Both the position numbers and the translations under genes were made by a program. A DNA stretch of 64,000 bases from NCBI GenBank assembly GCA_903862645.1, contig CAIOZF010000085.1, forward strand, positions 1 to 64,000, read 5' to 3'. Within the stretch, counting starts at the first letter, position 1. The number at the start of each line of letters is the position of its first letter. The notes beneath the pieces are model-generated. The model searched no databases. It saw only the letters and a list, made by a program, of their open reading frames with translations, and was not told where the DNA came from. Shown here piece by piece: positions 1 through 9,429 of this stretch. The stretch comes from an uncultured Gammaproteobacteria bacterium. Its GTDB lineage: Bacteria; Pseudomonadota; Gammaproteobacteria; Pseudomonadales; Pseudohongiellaceae.

Positions 1-482
1 ATGCCGCCAAGACTGCCGCCGATCACCGCCGCCCATTGTGGAATGCCGAGCCGGTGCATCAGGCGCAACTGGCTGTTGACCCAGTCGCGTACCGTCACCA
101 CGGGAAAGTCGGGGCCGTAGAAAGTGCCTGTCTCCGGGTTCAGCGAGGTTGGGCCGGTGCTGCCCGCGCAGCCGCCGAGATTGTTGAGACAGACTACAAA
201 GAAGTGATTGGTATCGAAGGGTTTGCCGGGACCGATGCAGCTGTCCCACCAGCCGGGCTTGGTGTCGGCATCGCTGTGATAACCCGCCGCATGGTGATCA
301 CCGCTGAGCGCATGACAGATCAGGATCGCGTTCGATTTTGCTGCATTGAGTTTGCCATAAGTCTCCACCATCAGGTCATAGCTGGCGATCACCTTGCCAC
401 TGCGCAGTGTGAGAGGTTCATCGAAGTGCAGGCACTGCGGCGTGACGATTCCTACTGAATCTTTCGGGATGGTCTTGGGCAT
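1..482 (-). CDS. metX: Homoserine O-acyltransferase, N-terminal part (cut by window edge)
   Basis: Reading leftward from the ATG at 482, 160 codons stay open to the window edge. The protein starts [13 protein letters not shown] and carries [14 protein letters not shown] near residue 60, [13 protein letters not shown] near 100, and ends in the nucleophile elbow GGSLGG. These are hallmarks of the alpha/beta-hydrolase-fold MetX family, which acylates the homoserine hydroxyl with acetyl- or succinyl-CoA in cytoplasmic methionine synthesis; the acyl donor cannot be told from this part. The catalytic Ser is in GGSLGG, and the Asp and His lie beyond the edge. The start is one base after the DUF167 stop, so the gene is probably translationally coupled. 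The yggT-DUF167-metX order is common in gammaproteobacteria and supports the call. Confidence 0.93.
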   Translation of the reverse strand, partial: MPKTIPKDSVGIVTPQCLHFDEPLTLRSGKVIASYDLMVETYGKLNAAKSNAILICHALSGDHHAAGYHSDADTKPGWWDSCIGPGKPFDTNHFFVVCLNNLGGCAGSTGPTSLNPETGTFYGPDFPVVTVRDWVNSQLRLMHRLGIPQWAAVIGGSLGG

Positions 483-483
483 C

Positions 484-834
484 TTAGGTTCTTGTCTTCC
501 GTGCGGCTGCAGAATCCGCGGTGCGGCTGAGTTGCAAGGCGGCCGGCAACACCTGCGGGTCTGTAATCAGGACGCGCTTCTGTCTGCTGTTGTCTCCGCT
601 CATGATCTCCACTCTGTCCTGGGGTACTTTGAACTGTTTGGCTAAAAACTTGATCAGGTGTTTGTTCGCCTTGCCATCGACCGGCGGCGCCGTGATGCGA
701 ATCTTGATTCTGCCTTCAGTCACTTCCGCAAACTCATCTTGCGCCGCCTTGGGTTGCAGTCGGCAGTTCAGGATCAGGTTGCGATCCTGCCATTGATAGT
801 AAACGGAGTCATCTGCGGATTCATGGGCTGCCAA
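484..834 (-). CDS. yggU: DUF167 (YggU/UPF0235) family protein
   Basis: A 116-residue protein of the small cytoplasmic DUF167 family, whose function is unknown. The diagnostic core is visible: [10 protein letters not shown], then [18 protein letters not shown] near residues 45-60, then [18 protein letters not shown] and SRQKRV. The only suitable in-frame start is a TTG, four bases after the yggT stop. The stop is one base before the metX ATG. Spacing this tight suggests the three genes are translated from one message. The C-terminal 20 residues are low complexity and extend beyond the family core. Confidence 0.9.
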   Translation of the reverse strand: MAAHESADDSVYYQWQDRNLILNCRLQPKAAQDEFAEVTEGRIKIRITAPPVDGKANKHLIKFLAKQFKVPQDRVEIMSGDNSRQKRVLITDPQVLPAALQLSRTADSAAARKTRT

Positions 835-837
835 TAG

Positions 838-1416
838 CTACAACCCCAGTACCACAGCAGGATTCACCCCCATCGGCAGGATCAGCATGGTGCGGATGAT
901 CTGGATGGCGAGGAACACGAAGATGGGCGACAGGTCGAGGCCGCCCATCGAAGGCAAGAAGCGTCGGAAGGGCTCCATCAACGGCTCAGTCAGTTGACGG
1001 ATCAGCACCAGCGCCGGGTGTCCGCTCAAGGGTGCAATGAAGCTGGCGATGATGGAGATCATCATGCCCCAGAAGTAGATATTCAGCACCAGTGACAGCA
1101 GGCCGATGACGGACCAGGAGACCACCAGACCGGCACCGGGAATCCCGAATCCGCTGAGCGATATCAGCAGCGTGGTAGCGATGCACTGCACCAGCAGGGC
1201 CAGCAGCAGTGAGGCGAAATCCAATCCGCGATAACCGGGGATGATGCGGCGGAACAGCCGCACGGCGGGATCTGTCACCTTCACGATGGCCTGGGTGAAC
1301 GGGTTGTAGAAATCTGCGCGGGCCACCTGCAGCAGAAAGCGCAGCATGATCGCGAGCAGGTACAACCCTCCCAGCGTATTGACGAGCAGAACACCAACGT
1401 TACCAATTGCACCCAT
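838..1416 (-). CDS. yggT: YggT family integral membrane protein
   Basis: A 192-residue hydrophobic protein with two copies of the YggT unit. Each has a pair of membrane segments with an amphipathic stretch (NPFTQAIVKVTDPAVRLFRR in the first half, IRQLTEPLMEPFRRFLPSMG in the second) followed by a GLDxS/P turn. YggT proteins sit in the inner membrane; E. coli YggT has been linked to osmotic-shock tolerance, but the molecular role is unknown. The ATG is preceded by GGAGAG about 8-10 bases upstream. It lies 65 bases downstream of proC and just before DUF167, the usual neighbourhood of the family. Confidence 0.93.
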   Translation of the reverse strand: MGAIGNVGVLLVNTLGGLYLLAIMLRFLLQVARADFYNPFTQAIVKVTDPAVRLFRRIIPGYRGLDFASLLLALLVQCIATTLLISLSGFGIPGAGLVVSWSVIGLLSLVLNIYFWGMMISIIASFIAPLSGHPALVLIRQLTEPLMEPFRRFLPSMGGLDLSPIFVFLAIQIIRTMLILPMGVNPAVVLGL

Positions 1417-1481
1417 GTGTCACTCTCTCCGTTTTTATTTCTGAGACCAAACCTGAATATTGCCGACCTATGGTTATTGCT

Positions 1482-2288
1482 TCAGCCCGCCAGTTCCACG
1501 GAGCGCTTCTGCGCAGCACTCAAGGCGCGTTCCACCAGCCCACGGAAATCTTCACTCTCGAACTGCTCCAGCGCGGCCTGCGTGGTGCCATTCGGGGAAG
1601 TCACCCGGCGGCGCAACTCATCCGGCCCGACATCACTGGTAGCGGCCAGCTTCGCAGCACCCAACGCTGTCTGTATGGTCAGCGCGCGCGCCAGTTCAGG
1701 TTCAAGACCGAGCGCAACGCCTGCCTCTTGCATGGCCTCCATCAACAGGAAGAAATACGCCGGGCCGCTGCCTGAGAGCGCGGTCACCGCATTGATGTCG
1801 TGCTCGCTGTCCAGCCAGCGGCTGATGCCCACGGCGGACAGAATCGCTTCGGCAAGCGCGGACTGCGCTGGCGAAGTGTTGGCATTGGCAAACAGCCCGG
1901 TGGCACCTTCCAGCACCAGCGCCGGCGTATTGGGCATGCAGCGCACGATAGCCTGCGTGTTGCCGAGCCACTGTTCCATGCTCTTGAGCGGAATGCCGGC
2001 GGCGATGGAGATGACCAGAGTGCCTGTTTGGAGAAGCGGACGCAGAGTCTCGCAGACCTGGCCCATCACCTGTGGTTTGACGGCAAGCAGGAGTACGTCA
2101 GCATCGACTGCGACTTCGGCCATGCTGCCAGTGCGAATGCGGCATTCAGTCTGCAGCTCGACAAGTTTGCTGGTGTCGACGTCACACGCGGCGATGTTGC
2201 CTGCGGGCACGCCCTTGGCCAGAAGTCCTCGTATCAGGCTGTTTGCCATGTTGCCCGCGCCGATGAAGGCGATCCTGTTGCTGTTCAA
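1482..2288 (-). CDS. proC: Pyrroline-5-carboxylate reductase
   Basis: Reduces pyrroline-5-carboxylate to proline with NAD(P)H in the cytoplasm. The chosen start is TTG at 2288, preceded by GGAGAG with a 5-base spacer. It gives 268 residues, the normal family length, and begins MNSNRIAFIGAGNMANSLI with the Rossmann GxGxxx motif. A longer open frame reaches 2486, but its extra 66 residues look non-coding. Other family marks are the LAVKPQ turn, VRCMPNTPA, and the C-terminal signature from TALSGSGPAYFFL through RRRVTSPNGTT. The usual upstream partner yggS is not on this side; a divergent TonB receptor begins 212 bases away. Confidence 0.95.
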   Translation of the reverse strand: MNSNRIAFIGAGNMANSLIRGLLAKGVPAGNIAACDVDTSKLVELQTECRIRTGSMAEVAVDADVLLLAVKPQVMGQVCETLRPLLQTGTLVISIAAGIPLKSMEQWLGNTQAIVRCMPNTPALVLEGATGLFANANTSPAQSALAEAILSAVGISRWLDSEHDINAVTALSGSGPAYFFLLMEAMQEAGVALGLEPELARALTIQTALGAAKLAATSDVGPDELRRRVTSPNGTTQAALEQFESEDFRGLVERALSAAQKRSVELAG

Positions 2289-2500
2289 AATGTCTCTCCA
2301 GTCGATCTGCAAGCGGCCTGCCGAACAGGTTGCTTTGTTGAATTCGGGGGCTATTCTAGCCCATGTCCACGCCAACTCACACCACGGCGGTAAGCGTCGG
2401 TTCCCGCCCCACCCCCCTGCGACATTCGGTCGCATTGTTTCCTCGACACGAATCCCTAGACTGGCCGGCATCAACTGCAACCTCACGGAAGTGAAAGATC

Positions 2501-4780
2501 ATGCTGCGCAGAAAACCTTTGAACCTTGCAATCGCCCTGATTCTGGCCGCCCTCGCAGCATCGCCGCTGCAGGCTGCAGAGGGTGACACCGTCGAAGAAA
2601 TCGTGGTGTGGGGACAGGAGACGGTGCAGCGCGCCGCGACGTCGCACCCCAGCAGTATGCTGGCGCAGCAGGATCTGGTGAGCATCAATGTGGCGACCAC
2701 CGAAGACGTGGTCAAGTTCGAGCCCAGCCTGGTGATCCGCCGCCGCTTCATCGGGGATTCCAACGGCACCATGGGCATGCGCGGCTCCAACATGTTCCAG
2801 ACTTCGCGCTCGATGGTGTTTGCCGACGGCGTGCCTTTGCACTATCTGCTGCAGACGCGCTGGAACGGTGCACCGCGCTGGACCATGGTGTCTGCCAGCG
2901 AGATCGCTCAGGTCGAGGTGCTCTACGGTCCGTTCTCGGCTGAATTCAGCGGCAACTCCATGGGCGGTGTGGTGCTGATCGAGTCGGCCATTCCGCAGAA
3001 GCGCGAGTTTCACTTCGACAGCTCGTTCTTCTCGCAGAACTTCAATGCCTACGGTTTCGATGACACCGTCAACGGCTACAAGAGCTTCTTCTCCTACGGC
3101 GACAAGATCGGCGACACCAGTCTCTACCTTTCGTACAACCGTCTGCAGAGCGAGTCCCAGCCGCAGACCTTCTATTTCGGCTCCAACACGTCGGCAGCCA
3201 GCGTCACACCTGTCAGTGGCGGCATTGTCGGCAACGACGAGTTCTCCACCTCGCGCCTGTGGTTCGGCGACACCGGCATCGTGGATACCACGACCGACAA
3301 CTACAAGCTAAAGATCGGCCAGGACTTTGGTGTGTGGGAAGCGTTGCTCAACGTGGCCTACGAAGACCGTTTCACCGGCAACAACAAACCCAACAGCTAT
3401 GTGAAGAATGCCGCAGGCGGCTCGGTCTGGAGCGGCAACGTGGTGCAGAACGGCTGGAAGGTCAATATGCCGGCCGCGCGTCTGGGCGTCAGTGATTTGC
3501 AGCGTGACAGCCTGTCCGTGGGCTTGCGCGTGCGCGGCGAAGTGGCCGAGGGCGTCATCTTCGAGAGCAATCTCAACGAATTCCAGGTGCTCAACGACGA
3601 GATGCGCGCCTCGCTGAGCAACCCCAGCGACAGCGCCTACACGCGCAATGGTCAGGTGACTGAGTTTGGCGAGACCGGCTGGCGCAGTGCCGAGGCCAAG
3701 CTGAGTTTCCAGCAATTGCCAGTCGAAGGACTGGGCCTGATCGTCGGCGCGCGTCACGATGCCTACGAGCTGAACATGGATGTCTACAATTCGGCCAATT
3801 ACGTGGCTGGCAGCTTCAACGGTTTCACCAGCCGCAGCGGTGGTCAGACGCAAGTCGAGGCGCTGTTCGCGCAGCTCAACTATGACATCAATGCACAGTG
3901 GGACATGGGCCTCGGCTTGCGCTGGGAGTCCTTCGAGAGCAGCAACGGCTATTTCTCCCGCGACGTGAAAGCGACGCCGCAATACGATCTGGTTGCCGTG
4001 CCCAAGGTCAGCGACAAGCAGGCCTCGCCGAAGTTCTCCGTCGGCTATCAGCCCACCGAAAACTGGCGCTTCGCCTATGCGCTGGGCAAGGCTTACCGCT
4101 TCCCGATTGTGGAGGAGCTGTTCAGTCAGTATTCCGCCTACAACGCCATCAGCGTTGCGAACCCCGAGCTGCGCCCCGAGGCCGGCGTGCACCAGAACTT
4201 CATGCTGGAGCGGCAGATCACCAACGGGGAAGTGCGCGTGAATCTGTTCCAGGAAACCGTCAAGGACGTCATCGAATCGCAGTCCGACACCTTGCCCGGC
4301 GGCATGACCGTGCGCACCTTCATTCCCGTCGACGAGATCGAAACGCGCGGTGTCGAATTCATCGCCAACCTCGATGAGCTGCTGGTGAGCAATCTCAAGA
4401 TGCGCTTCAACGTGGTGTTCACCGACTCTGAAATCGTGAAGAACATTGCCGACACCCGCATCGAGGGCAATGTCTATCCACGCATGCCGGAGTGGCGCGG
4501 TAATCTGCTGCTGACCTGGCACTTCAGTGAAAGATGGGACGCGGGCACCAACGTGCAATATGCCAGCGACAGCTTCGGTCGCAACGACAACGCCGACCGT
4601 CAGGACGAGGTCTACGGAGCGCAGGACGGCTATACCCGCCTCGGTCTGAAGAGCACCTACAATTTCACCAATGGCGTGGCCCTCGGCCTTGGTGTGGACA
4701 ACCTGACCGACGAGGTTTCTTATGTTGCCCATCCGTGGCCTGGACGTACTTACTATGCCAATGTGTCTTATGACTTCTAA
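2501..4780 (+). CDS. TonB-dependent outer-membrane receptor
   Basis: A 759-residue receptor. It has a signal peptide (MLRRKPLNLAIALILAALAA, cleavage near LQA-AEG), a TonB-box-like stretch VEEIVVWGQE, a plug domain to about residue 170 (MGMRGSNMF, VEVLYGPFSAEFSGNSMGG), and a 22-strand-type barrel ending in aromatic YANVSYDF. The ATG follows GGAAGTGAAA at suitable spacing. Such receptors carry scarce ligands across the outer membrane using TonB/ExbBD energy. The ligand cannot be read from sequence. The next two genes, a Cys-rich sialidase-like propeller and a TlpA-like thioredoxin, overlap this gene and each other, so the three almost certainly form one operon. A metal or metal-complex ligand would fit these partners, but that is inference. 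Confidence 0.93.
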   Translation: MLRRKPLNLAIALILAALAASPLQAAEGDTVEEIVVWGQETVQRAATSHPSSMLAQQDLVSINVATTEDVVKFEPSLVIRRRFIGDSNGTMGMRGSNMFQTSRSMVFADGVPLHYLLQTRWNGAPRWTMVSASEIAQVEVLYGPFSAEFSGNSMGGVVLIESAIPQKREFHFDSSFFSQNFNAYGFDDTVNGYKSFFSYGDKIGDTSLYLSYNRLQSESQPQTFYFGSNTSAASVTPVSGGIVGNDEFSTSRLWFGDTGIVDTTTDNYKLKIGQDFGVWEALLNVAYEDRFTGNNKPNSYVKNAAGGSVWSGNVVQNGWKVNMPAARLGVSDLQRDSLSVGLRVRGEVAEGVIFESNLNEFQVLNDEMRASLSNPSDSAYTRNGQVTEFGETGWRSAEAKLSFQQLPVEGLGLIVGARHDAYELNMDVYNSANYVAGSFNGFTSRSGGQTQVEALFAQLNYDINAQWDMGLGLRWESFESSNGYFSRDVKATPQYDLVAVPKVSDKQASPKFSVGYQPTENWRFAYALGKAYRFPIVEELFSQYSAYNAISVANPELRPEAGVHQNFMLERQITNGEVRVNLFQETVKDVIESQSDTLPGGMTVRTFIPVDEIETRGVEFIANLDELLVSNLKMRFNVVFTDSEIVKNIADTRIEGNVYPRMPEWRGNLLLTWHFSERWDAGTNVQYASDSFGRNDNADRQDEVYGAQDGYTRLGLKSTYNFTNGVALGLGVDNLTDEVSYVAHPWPGRTYYANVSYDF

Positions 4781-6020
4781 ACGTATGAAGTGGCTTTTTT
4801 CTGCCGGGATGACGGTCTTGATGACCACGCTGTTGTGGGGTGCCGATGCCGCAGCGGCGGAGAACTGCCAGTCATTGCGTGAACGCTCCGCCGGGCAACA
4901 GGTGATCAGCATCCACTGTGGCGGCGCTCCCAGCGCAACAGTGGATGCTGATGGCCGCTTGTGGGCAGCGTTCGTTCAGGACAAGCACGTTTATGTGACA
5001 CGCTCGGACGATAACGGCGTCACCTACACAACGCCGGTGCGCGTGAACAGTGAGCCGGAGGATACCGAGTACAACGGCGAGAACCGCCCGAAGATTCTCG
5101 TGGCGGAAGACGGCACCGTCCTGCTGTCGTGGACCACCAAAACCTCGCCGAATTTTACCGGCGAGATCCGCTTCACCCGCTCCACCGACGCGGGCAAGAC
5201 CTTCGAGACGCCCCGTACCATGAATGACGACGGTCTGATGACCGGCCACCGCTTCGACAGTCTGTTCCTCACCGCCTCCGGCAAACTCTATCTGACCTGG
5301 ATCGACAAGCGCGATCTGGATGCCAGCGCCGCGCGCGGCGAAACCTATCCTGGCGCCGCGATCTACTACACCGTCTCCGACGATTTGGGCGCAAGCTTCA
5401 CGCCCAACTTCCGTGTCTCTCACAACAGCTGCGAGTGTTGCCGAATTGCCATGGCTCCCTACGGTGATGACGAGGTCGCCATCCTGTGGCGCCAGATCTA
5501 CGACGAACACATTCGCGATCACGCCATCGCGGTGCTCGGTGCACAGGGCGAGGTCAGCGGGCTCACGCGTGCGACGGTCGACGACTGGTTTATCGACGCC
5601 TGCCCGCACCACGGCCCGACCATGGTGCAGGCCGAGCAGCCGGGTCAGTACCACATCAGCTGGTTCAGCGACGGCAATCTGCACAGCGGCATTCACTACG
5701 GTCGTCACGACATGGCCACCGGCACCACGGAAAACATCATTCAGGTCGATGGCACGCCGGGTGCGGGGCATCCGTATCTGGCCCGCTATGACAACACGCT
5801 CTATATGGTCTGGAAGGGCTTCGATGGCATGGCATCGCAACTGCAGCTGATGCGCTCGCAGGATGATGGCGCAACCTGGAGCACGCCGCAGACGCTGTTC
5901 AATACGGAGCGGGCCAGTGATCACCCACTACTGGTCACGGCGCCGCAAGGTGTGTTTCTGAGCTGGTCCACTGAGGAATTCGGCTATCTGTTTACGGAGA
6001 TTAGTGATGACAAGCAATAG
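4770..6020 (+). CDS. Exported sialidase-like (BNR) beta-propeller with CxCC motif
   Basis: About 416 residues from the ATG at 4770; ATG 4785 is equally possible and neither has a clear ribosome site. The n-region MTSKRMK is followed by a hydrophobic segment and an A-rich cleavage site (GADAAAA-ENC). The body has Asp-box/BNR-type repeats (SDDNGVTYTTP, STDAGKTFETP, SDDLGASFTP, SQDDGATWSTP), one per propeller blade, so it is annotated as sialidase-like. I do not see the full Arg triad of true sialidases and would not call it an enzyme. Unusual are the cluster SCECCRIAMAP (Cys 221, 223, 224), the motif DACPHHGP (Cys 278, His 280, 281) and two N-terminal cysteines. Together they suggest a metal or disulfide site served by the downstream thioredoxin. 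Confidence 0.82.
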   Translation: MTSKRMKWLFSAGMTVLMTTLLWGADAAAAENCQSLRERSAGQQVISIHCGGAPSATVDADGRLWAAFVQDKHVYVTRSDDNGVTYTTPVRVNSEPEDTEYNGENRPKILVAEDGTVLLSWTTKTSPNFTGEIRFTRSTDAGKTFETPRTMNDDGLMTGHRFDSLFLTASGKLYLTWIDKRDLDASAARGETYPGAAIYYTVSDDLGASFTPNFRVSHNSCECCRIAMAPYGDDEVAILWRQIYDEHIRDHAIAVLGAQGEVSGLTRATVDDWFIDACPHHGPTMVQAEQPGQYHISWFSDGNLHSGIHYGRHDMATGTTENIIQVDGTPGAGHPYLARYDNTLYMVWKGFDGMASQLQLMRSQDDGATWSTPQTLFNTERASDHPLLVTAPQGVFLSWSTEEFGYLFTEISDDKQ

Positions 6021-6489
6021 ACTTCTGAGCGCGGCAGCCGCGCTGTGCGTTGGGCTGCTCATGTCCACAGTGGCATTGGCCGACAGCATCCAGCCACTGG
6101 GCACCGGCACCTTTACTGAGCTCAAGGCAGGCTTCGAAGGCAAGCCTTTCGTGGTCAGTCTGTGGTCGGTCGACTGCCTACCCTGCCGCGTGGAGCTGGA
6201 ACTGCTGGGTGAACTGAAGAAACAAGATCCGGAATTTCCATTGCTGTTGATCTCCACCGATGTCATCGAGAAGCGTGAAGAAGCGGTGTACATTCTGGAA
6301 GAGTACGGCCTCGAAACCATCCCTTCGTGGATGTTCGCCGACGCCTTCATCGAGCGCCTGCGTTTCAGCATCGACCCGACCTGGCACGGCGAACTGCCGC
6401 GCAGTTATTTCTATGCGGCCGATCACAGCTTCAAGGCCCACAGCGGCATACTGACAGAGGAAAAGCTCCAGGAATTCTTTCCACATTAA
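6007..6489 (+). CDS. TlpA-like periplasmic thioredoxin-fold protein
   Basis: A 160-residue exported protein. The signal peptide runs to about VALA-DS (residue 26), followed by a thioredoxin fold with active site WSVDCLPCRVEL (Cys 57 and 60), a hydrophobic strand LLLISTD, and IPSWMF at the position of the fold's cis-Pro loop. TlpA/ResA proteins act in the periplasm as thiol reductants for cytochrome c maturation or for metal-site cysteines. The ATG at 6007 has GGAG seven bases upstream and lies inside the end of the propeller gene (14-base overlap), so translation is coupled. Given the CxCC motif in that partner, keeping its cysteines reduced or loading metal is the simplest role. This is inference from context. 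Confidence 0.88.
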   Translation: MTSNRLLSAAAALCVGLLMSTVALADSIQPLGTGTFTELKAGFEGKPFVVSLWSVDCLPCRVELELLGELKKQDPEFPLLLISTDVIEKREEAVYILEEYGLETIPSWMFADAFIERLRFSIDPTWHGELPRSYFYAADHSFKAHSGILTEEKLQEFFPH

Positions 6490-6776
6490 CAACCTCGCTC
6501 CTCTGCCCAGCCGACGCTCTGTCAGTAAAAAGTTCATAAAAATGCAATATTTCCGGTGCTTCTGAGGAAAACTTCTCAGGGTGCCGGTTGACTTATTAAT
6601 GTAGCTAAACTGTTTTTAAATAGACCGGTCCCTGTCATATTCCTCCGCTAAATTACCTCCGCTGACCAAGCAAACAATAGAAATTGGTTCGACCTGTCAA
6701 TGGTGTCGGACTACTCACAACAATGCCGCGCGTTTGGCGATTCCTTCTCGGGCTGACGCGGAAGTCGAGGTTATTC
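6490..6776. other. Non-coding spacer between two TonB operons
   Basis: 287 bases with lower GC than the flanks. It holds a short hairpin, CTGAG..CTCAG, near 6561-6579, without a T-run. A TTGACT at 6588-6593 looks like a -35 box, but no convincing -10 lies at the right distance. No coding region or known riboswitch is recognised. Confidence 0.5.
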
Positions 6777-9407
6777 ATGTTTAACAGAACAATTCCATCT
6801 GACATTGCAAAGCCCACGCTCAAAGCGGGACTGGTGCTCTGCATATCATTCGCCATGTGGTCAAACGCCATTGCGCAGCCCCAGGTTGTTGAGGATACTG
6901 AAGAGCCTGAGGAGACCGAGATCCAGGAAATTCTGGTAGAAGGTAAGCCCGTACGCGGCGCTATCACCGCGCTCGCCATTGATCAGGCGAAGTTTGGTAC
7001 CCAGATTCAACTGATCAGTGCCGACGAAATCGCCACCGGTGGCTTCACCAACTTCGGGGAACTTTCTGCGGGCCTGATTCGCGGCGCCAACATTGGTTAT
7101 TCACCTGACGAAGGCGAGTTCACAATCCGCATCGATGGCGGGACTGACCGAGACACGCTGTTGTTGCTCGACGGCGTACCGACATTCGACCGTGGTACTC
7201 CCCTGGAGAGCCTGTGGGGCGCTACAGCGATTGATCCGCGCATGATCGAGAACGTGGAGATCTTCCGCGGTGGCCAGAGTCTCTACTTCGGGGGCAACGG
7301 TGGTCTCGGCGTGGTGAACGTGCTCTACAAGAAGCCCGAGGCCGGTGAAGAAACGAACGGGGAGATAGGCGTTTACGCTGGTGCTTTCCGCACGCGTGAA
7401 ATGTACGGCAACGTCACCGTCCCACTCGGCAAGAACTCCGACCATTCTGTGATGTTCTTCGGTCGCTCCTATGAGACGGATGCACATCAATTGTTCGACC
7501 GGGAAGCATACACGGATATCGTGTATGACCTTGGTGGCATGCATGATTTCCCCTACAGCTACAACCTGCTTGGTGCCAAGTATCTGTGGGCAATCAACGA
7601 AGATACAGAGTTTCGTCTGGGCTATCAGCACTCCACCATCGAGTTTGACGACTCCTTTCCTCCCACCACGATTTACCAGCCGAACTGGACTGAGTTTCCC
7701 ATGTTCGACGCCAAGTTCACCACCGCATTCAATAGTCGCCTGACGCTGGAATCGGAAGCCTATTTCACCAATCCGCGCCTTTGGAACACGGAGCTGGATG
7801 CGCGCGTTTGCAACATCCCGCGTGTTGAGGATCTGCCGGCCAACATCCGCTCCATAGCCACCGCCAAAGGAATCAAGGCGTTCAGCACCGCAACGCAGTA
7901 CGAGACATTTGCGGCCACGATTCCCGGATTGCCTGTCGGTTGTGTAACAGACCCCTACGGCGCCAGTCAGGCCGCTGCGACCAGCGCCAAGACAGGCTAC
8001 TACGTTGATCCCACAGGCAAGCCCTACGGCACACTCGCCAACCCGTTCCCGATCGGCGCGCCGATTGGATATGTCATTCAGAGCACCGCAGGATTTGGTA
8101 ACGGACAGCCTGTAAAGGGCTTCGGTGAAGTGGATCAGGCAAAGGCCGGTTACGATGACATGGGCATCAACAATCGCCTGAAGATGGCATGGAACGACAA
8201 CGTCGAGACGATTCTGGGCGTGCAGCATATCAGCTACAAGGACGGCTCCGATGCGGCCTATGGCATGAAGTCGGACGCAGTGAATTCCACCGGCGTGTAT
8301 GGCGAACTGCGCCTTAACTCCACCGCGTTCATTGATACCAGCCTGTCGATCTCCATGCGTAATGACTTCAACGACAACTACGCGGATGAAGATGTCTGGA
8401 AGTATGGTTTCCGTCAGGAGTTGCCCGGCGGATTCTATGTGCGTTCCAACGGCGGCACTTCGTACAGTCAACCGACGCTGATCGAGGCAGGCATGGCCGG
8501 CAATCAGGTGATCAATGACTCTCTGGAAACCCAGCACGTCGAGACCTACAGCCTGGGCACAGGGGTCAACGGTGAGCTGTTCGGTGGCACCTTCAACGTG
8601 GAGGTGGGCTATTTCGACACGGTTATCGACAACATGTTCGGCTCTTCCGCAATCGAGCGCGTCTGTGCCAACTTCCCTGGTGTACTCGCGGCGGACATCA
8701 ACCCCAACATCATTGTCCCCAACTCGTTCTGTAACTACGCACTCCAAGAGGGCTTTTCCCGCTTTGATGTGGCGAACTTCAATCTGAAGCGCGAGCAGGA
8801 CATCAAGGGTTATACGCTGGATGTGGCCTTCGACTTCGAAGAGTGGCAGGCAGATTTTACCTTCACGGACATGGAGTCACTTGAGCCGAACCCGATTTAT
8901 GGCCAGAGTGCTCTGCTTGACGGTTCTGGTGCAGCGCGCAGCTTCATGGTGCCCGGCTTGGCCGGAACAGAGCAGTTCAGACAATCCGGCGAGCGTGCCG
9001 AATGGTCGGCATCACTGTTGCTCAGCTATACCCCGAACGAAGATTGGGCGTTCTCTCTAAACTCCAAATTGCAGGGACCAGAGTGGGCTTATTCCGATGC
9101 ACGTTCCAGCCGCCTGGTGGACGCCAGTGGCAATCGCACCAACCCCGACAACAACTTTGGCGACTACATGGTGTTGAACGGATCGGTACAGTATTTCATG
9201 GGTGATGACAATGAGCACCGCTTCCTGCTGCGCGCCGTGAACATTCTGGACGAGGCCTACTACGAGCGCGTGGGTGGCGGCAATCAGCGCGTCTCCAAGG
9301 CCGGTGTGCGTGGCGAGCTTGGGGTCAATAACTCCGACTACTACTACTTCTATGGCTGGAATGGCAAGCCACGCTCCTTCTGGGTGCAGTACGAATATCA
9401 ATTCTGA
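6777..9407 (+). CDS. TonB-dependent outer-membrane receptor
   Basis: The ATG at 6777 has GAGG 7-8 bases upstream and opens an 876-residue protein. It has a long signal peptide (n-region MFNRTIPSDIAKPTLK, cleavage near NAIA-QPQ), an acidic linker, the TonB-box-like EIQEILVEGK, a plug (FGTQIQLISADEI, DTLLLLDGVPTFDRGTPL, VEIFRGGQSLYFGGNGG) and a barrel ending in FWVQYEYQF. Two predicted extracellular loops each hold two Cys (VCNIPRVED..GCVTDPYG and RVCANFPG..NSFCNYAL), probably loop disulfides. The next two genes follow in the same direction with gaps of 22 and 14 bases: a PHP-domain lipoprotein and a PhoX-family protein. This implies uptake linked to extracytoplasmic phosphoester cleavage. Confidence 0.92.
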   Translation: MFNRTIPSDIAKPTLKAGLVLCISFAMWSNAIAQPQVVEDTEEPEETEIQEILVEGKPVRGAITALAIDQAKFGTQIQLISADEIATGGFTNFGELSAGLIRGANIGYSPDEGEFTIRIDGGTDRDTLLLLDGVPTFDRGTPLESLWGATAIDPRMIENVEIFRGGQSLYFGGNGGLGVVNVLYKKPEAGEETNGEIGVYAGAFRTREMYGNVTVPLGKNSDHSVMFFGRSYETDAHQLFDREAYTDIVYDLGGMHDFPYSYNLLGAKYLWAINEDTEFRLGYQHSTIEFDDSFPPTTIYQPNWTEFPMFDAKFTTAFNSRLTLESEAYFTNPRLWNTELDARVCNIPRVEDLPANIRSIATAKGIKAFSTATQYETFAATIPGLPVGCVTDPYGASQAAATSAKTGYYVDPTGKPYGTLANPFPIGAPIGYVIQSTAGFGNGQPVKGFGEVDQAKAGYDDMGINNRLKMAWNDNVETILGVQHISYKDGSDAAYGMKSDAVNSTGVYGELRLNSTAFIDTSLSISMRNDFNDNYADEDVWKYGFRQELPGGFYVRSNGGTSYSQPTLIEAGMAGNQVINDSLETQHVETYSLGTGVNGELFGGTFNVEVGYFDTVIDNMFGSSAIERVCANFPGVLAADINPNIIVPNSFCNYALQEGFSRFDVANFNLKREQDIKGYTLDVAFDFEEWQADFTFTDMESLEPNPIYGQSALLDGSGAARSFMVPGLAGTEQFRQSGERAEWSASLLLSYTPNEDWAFSLNSKLQGPEWAYSDARSSRLVDASGNRTNPDNNFGDYMVLNGSVQYFMGDDNEHRFLLRAVNILDEAYYERVGGGNQRVSKAGVRGELGVNNSDYYYFYGWNGKPRSFWVQYEYQF

Positions 9408-9429
9408 TGACGGACAGGAGAATTTCACA

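Noticed and set aside
2362-2494. 43-codon frame (MSTPTHTTAVSV...) between proC and the TonB receptor, considered as a start of yggS
   Set aside because: It has no YggS motifs and no ribosome site, and ends at once; yggS is simply absent here.
1417-2586. 389-codon plus-strand frame across proC
   Set aside because: Ser/Ala-rich shadow of proC that also runs into the real TonB receptor start.
3308-4912. 534-codon open frame antisense to the first TonB receptor
   Set aside because: It is a GC-skewed shadow of the receptor: no ribosome site, no recognised domain, low-complexity Val/Gly/His-rich composition.
4770-6020. Annotation of the BNR protein as a true sialidase
   Set aside because: Asp-box-like repeats are present, but I cannot find the catalytic Arg triad with Tyr/Glu, and the CxCC and CPHH motifs suggest another role.
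6588-6616. TTGACT as a -35 box of a sigma-70 promoter for the second TonB operon
   Set aside because: No acceptable -10 hexamer at 16-18 bases; left as a remark only.
7101-8747. 548-codon antisense frame under the second TonB receptor
   Set aside because: Shadow frame with no start signal or family match; the plus-strand receptor is complete.
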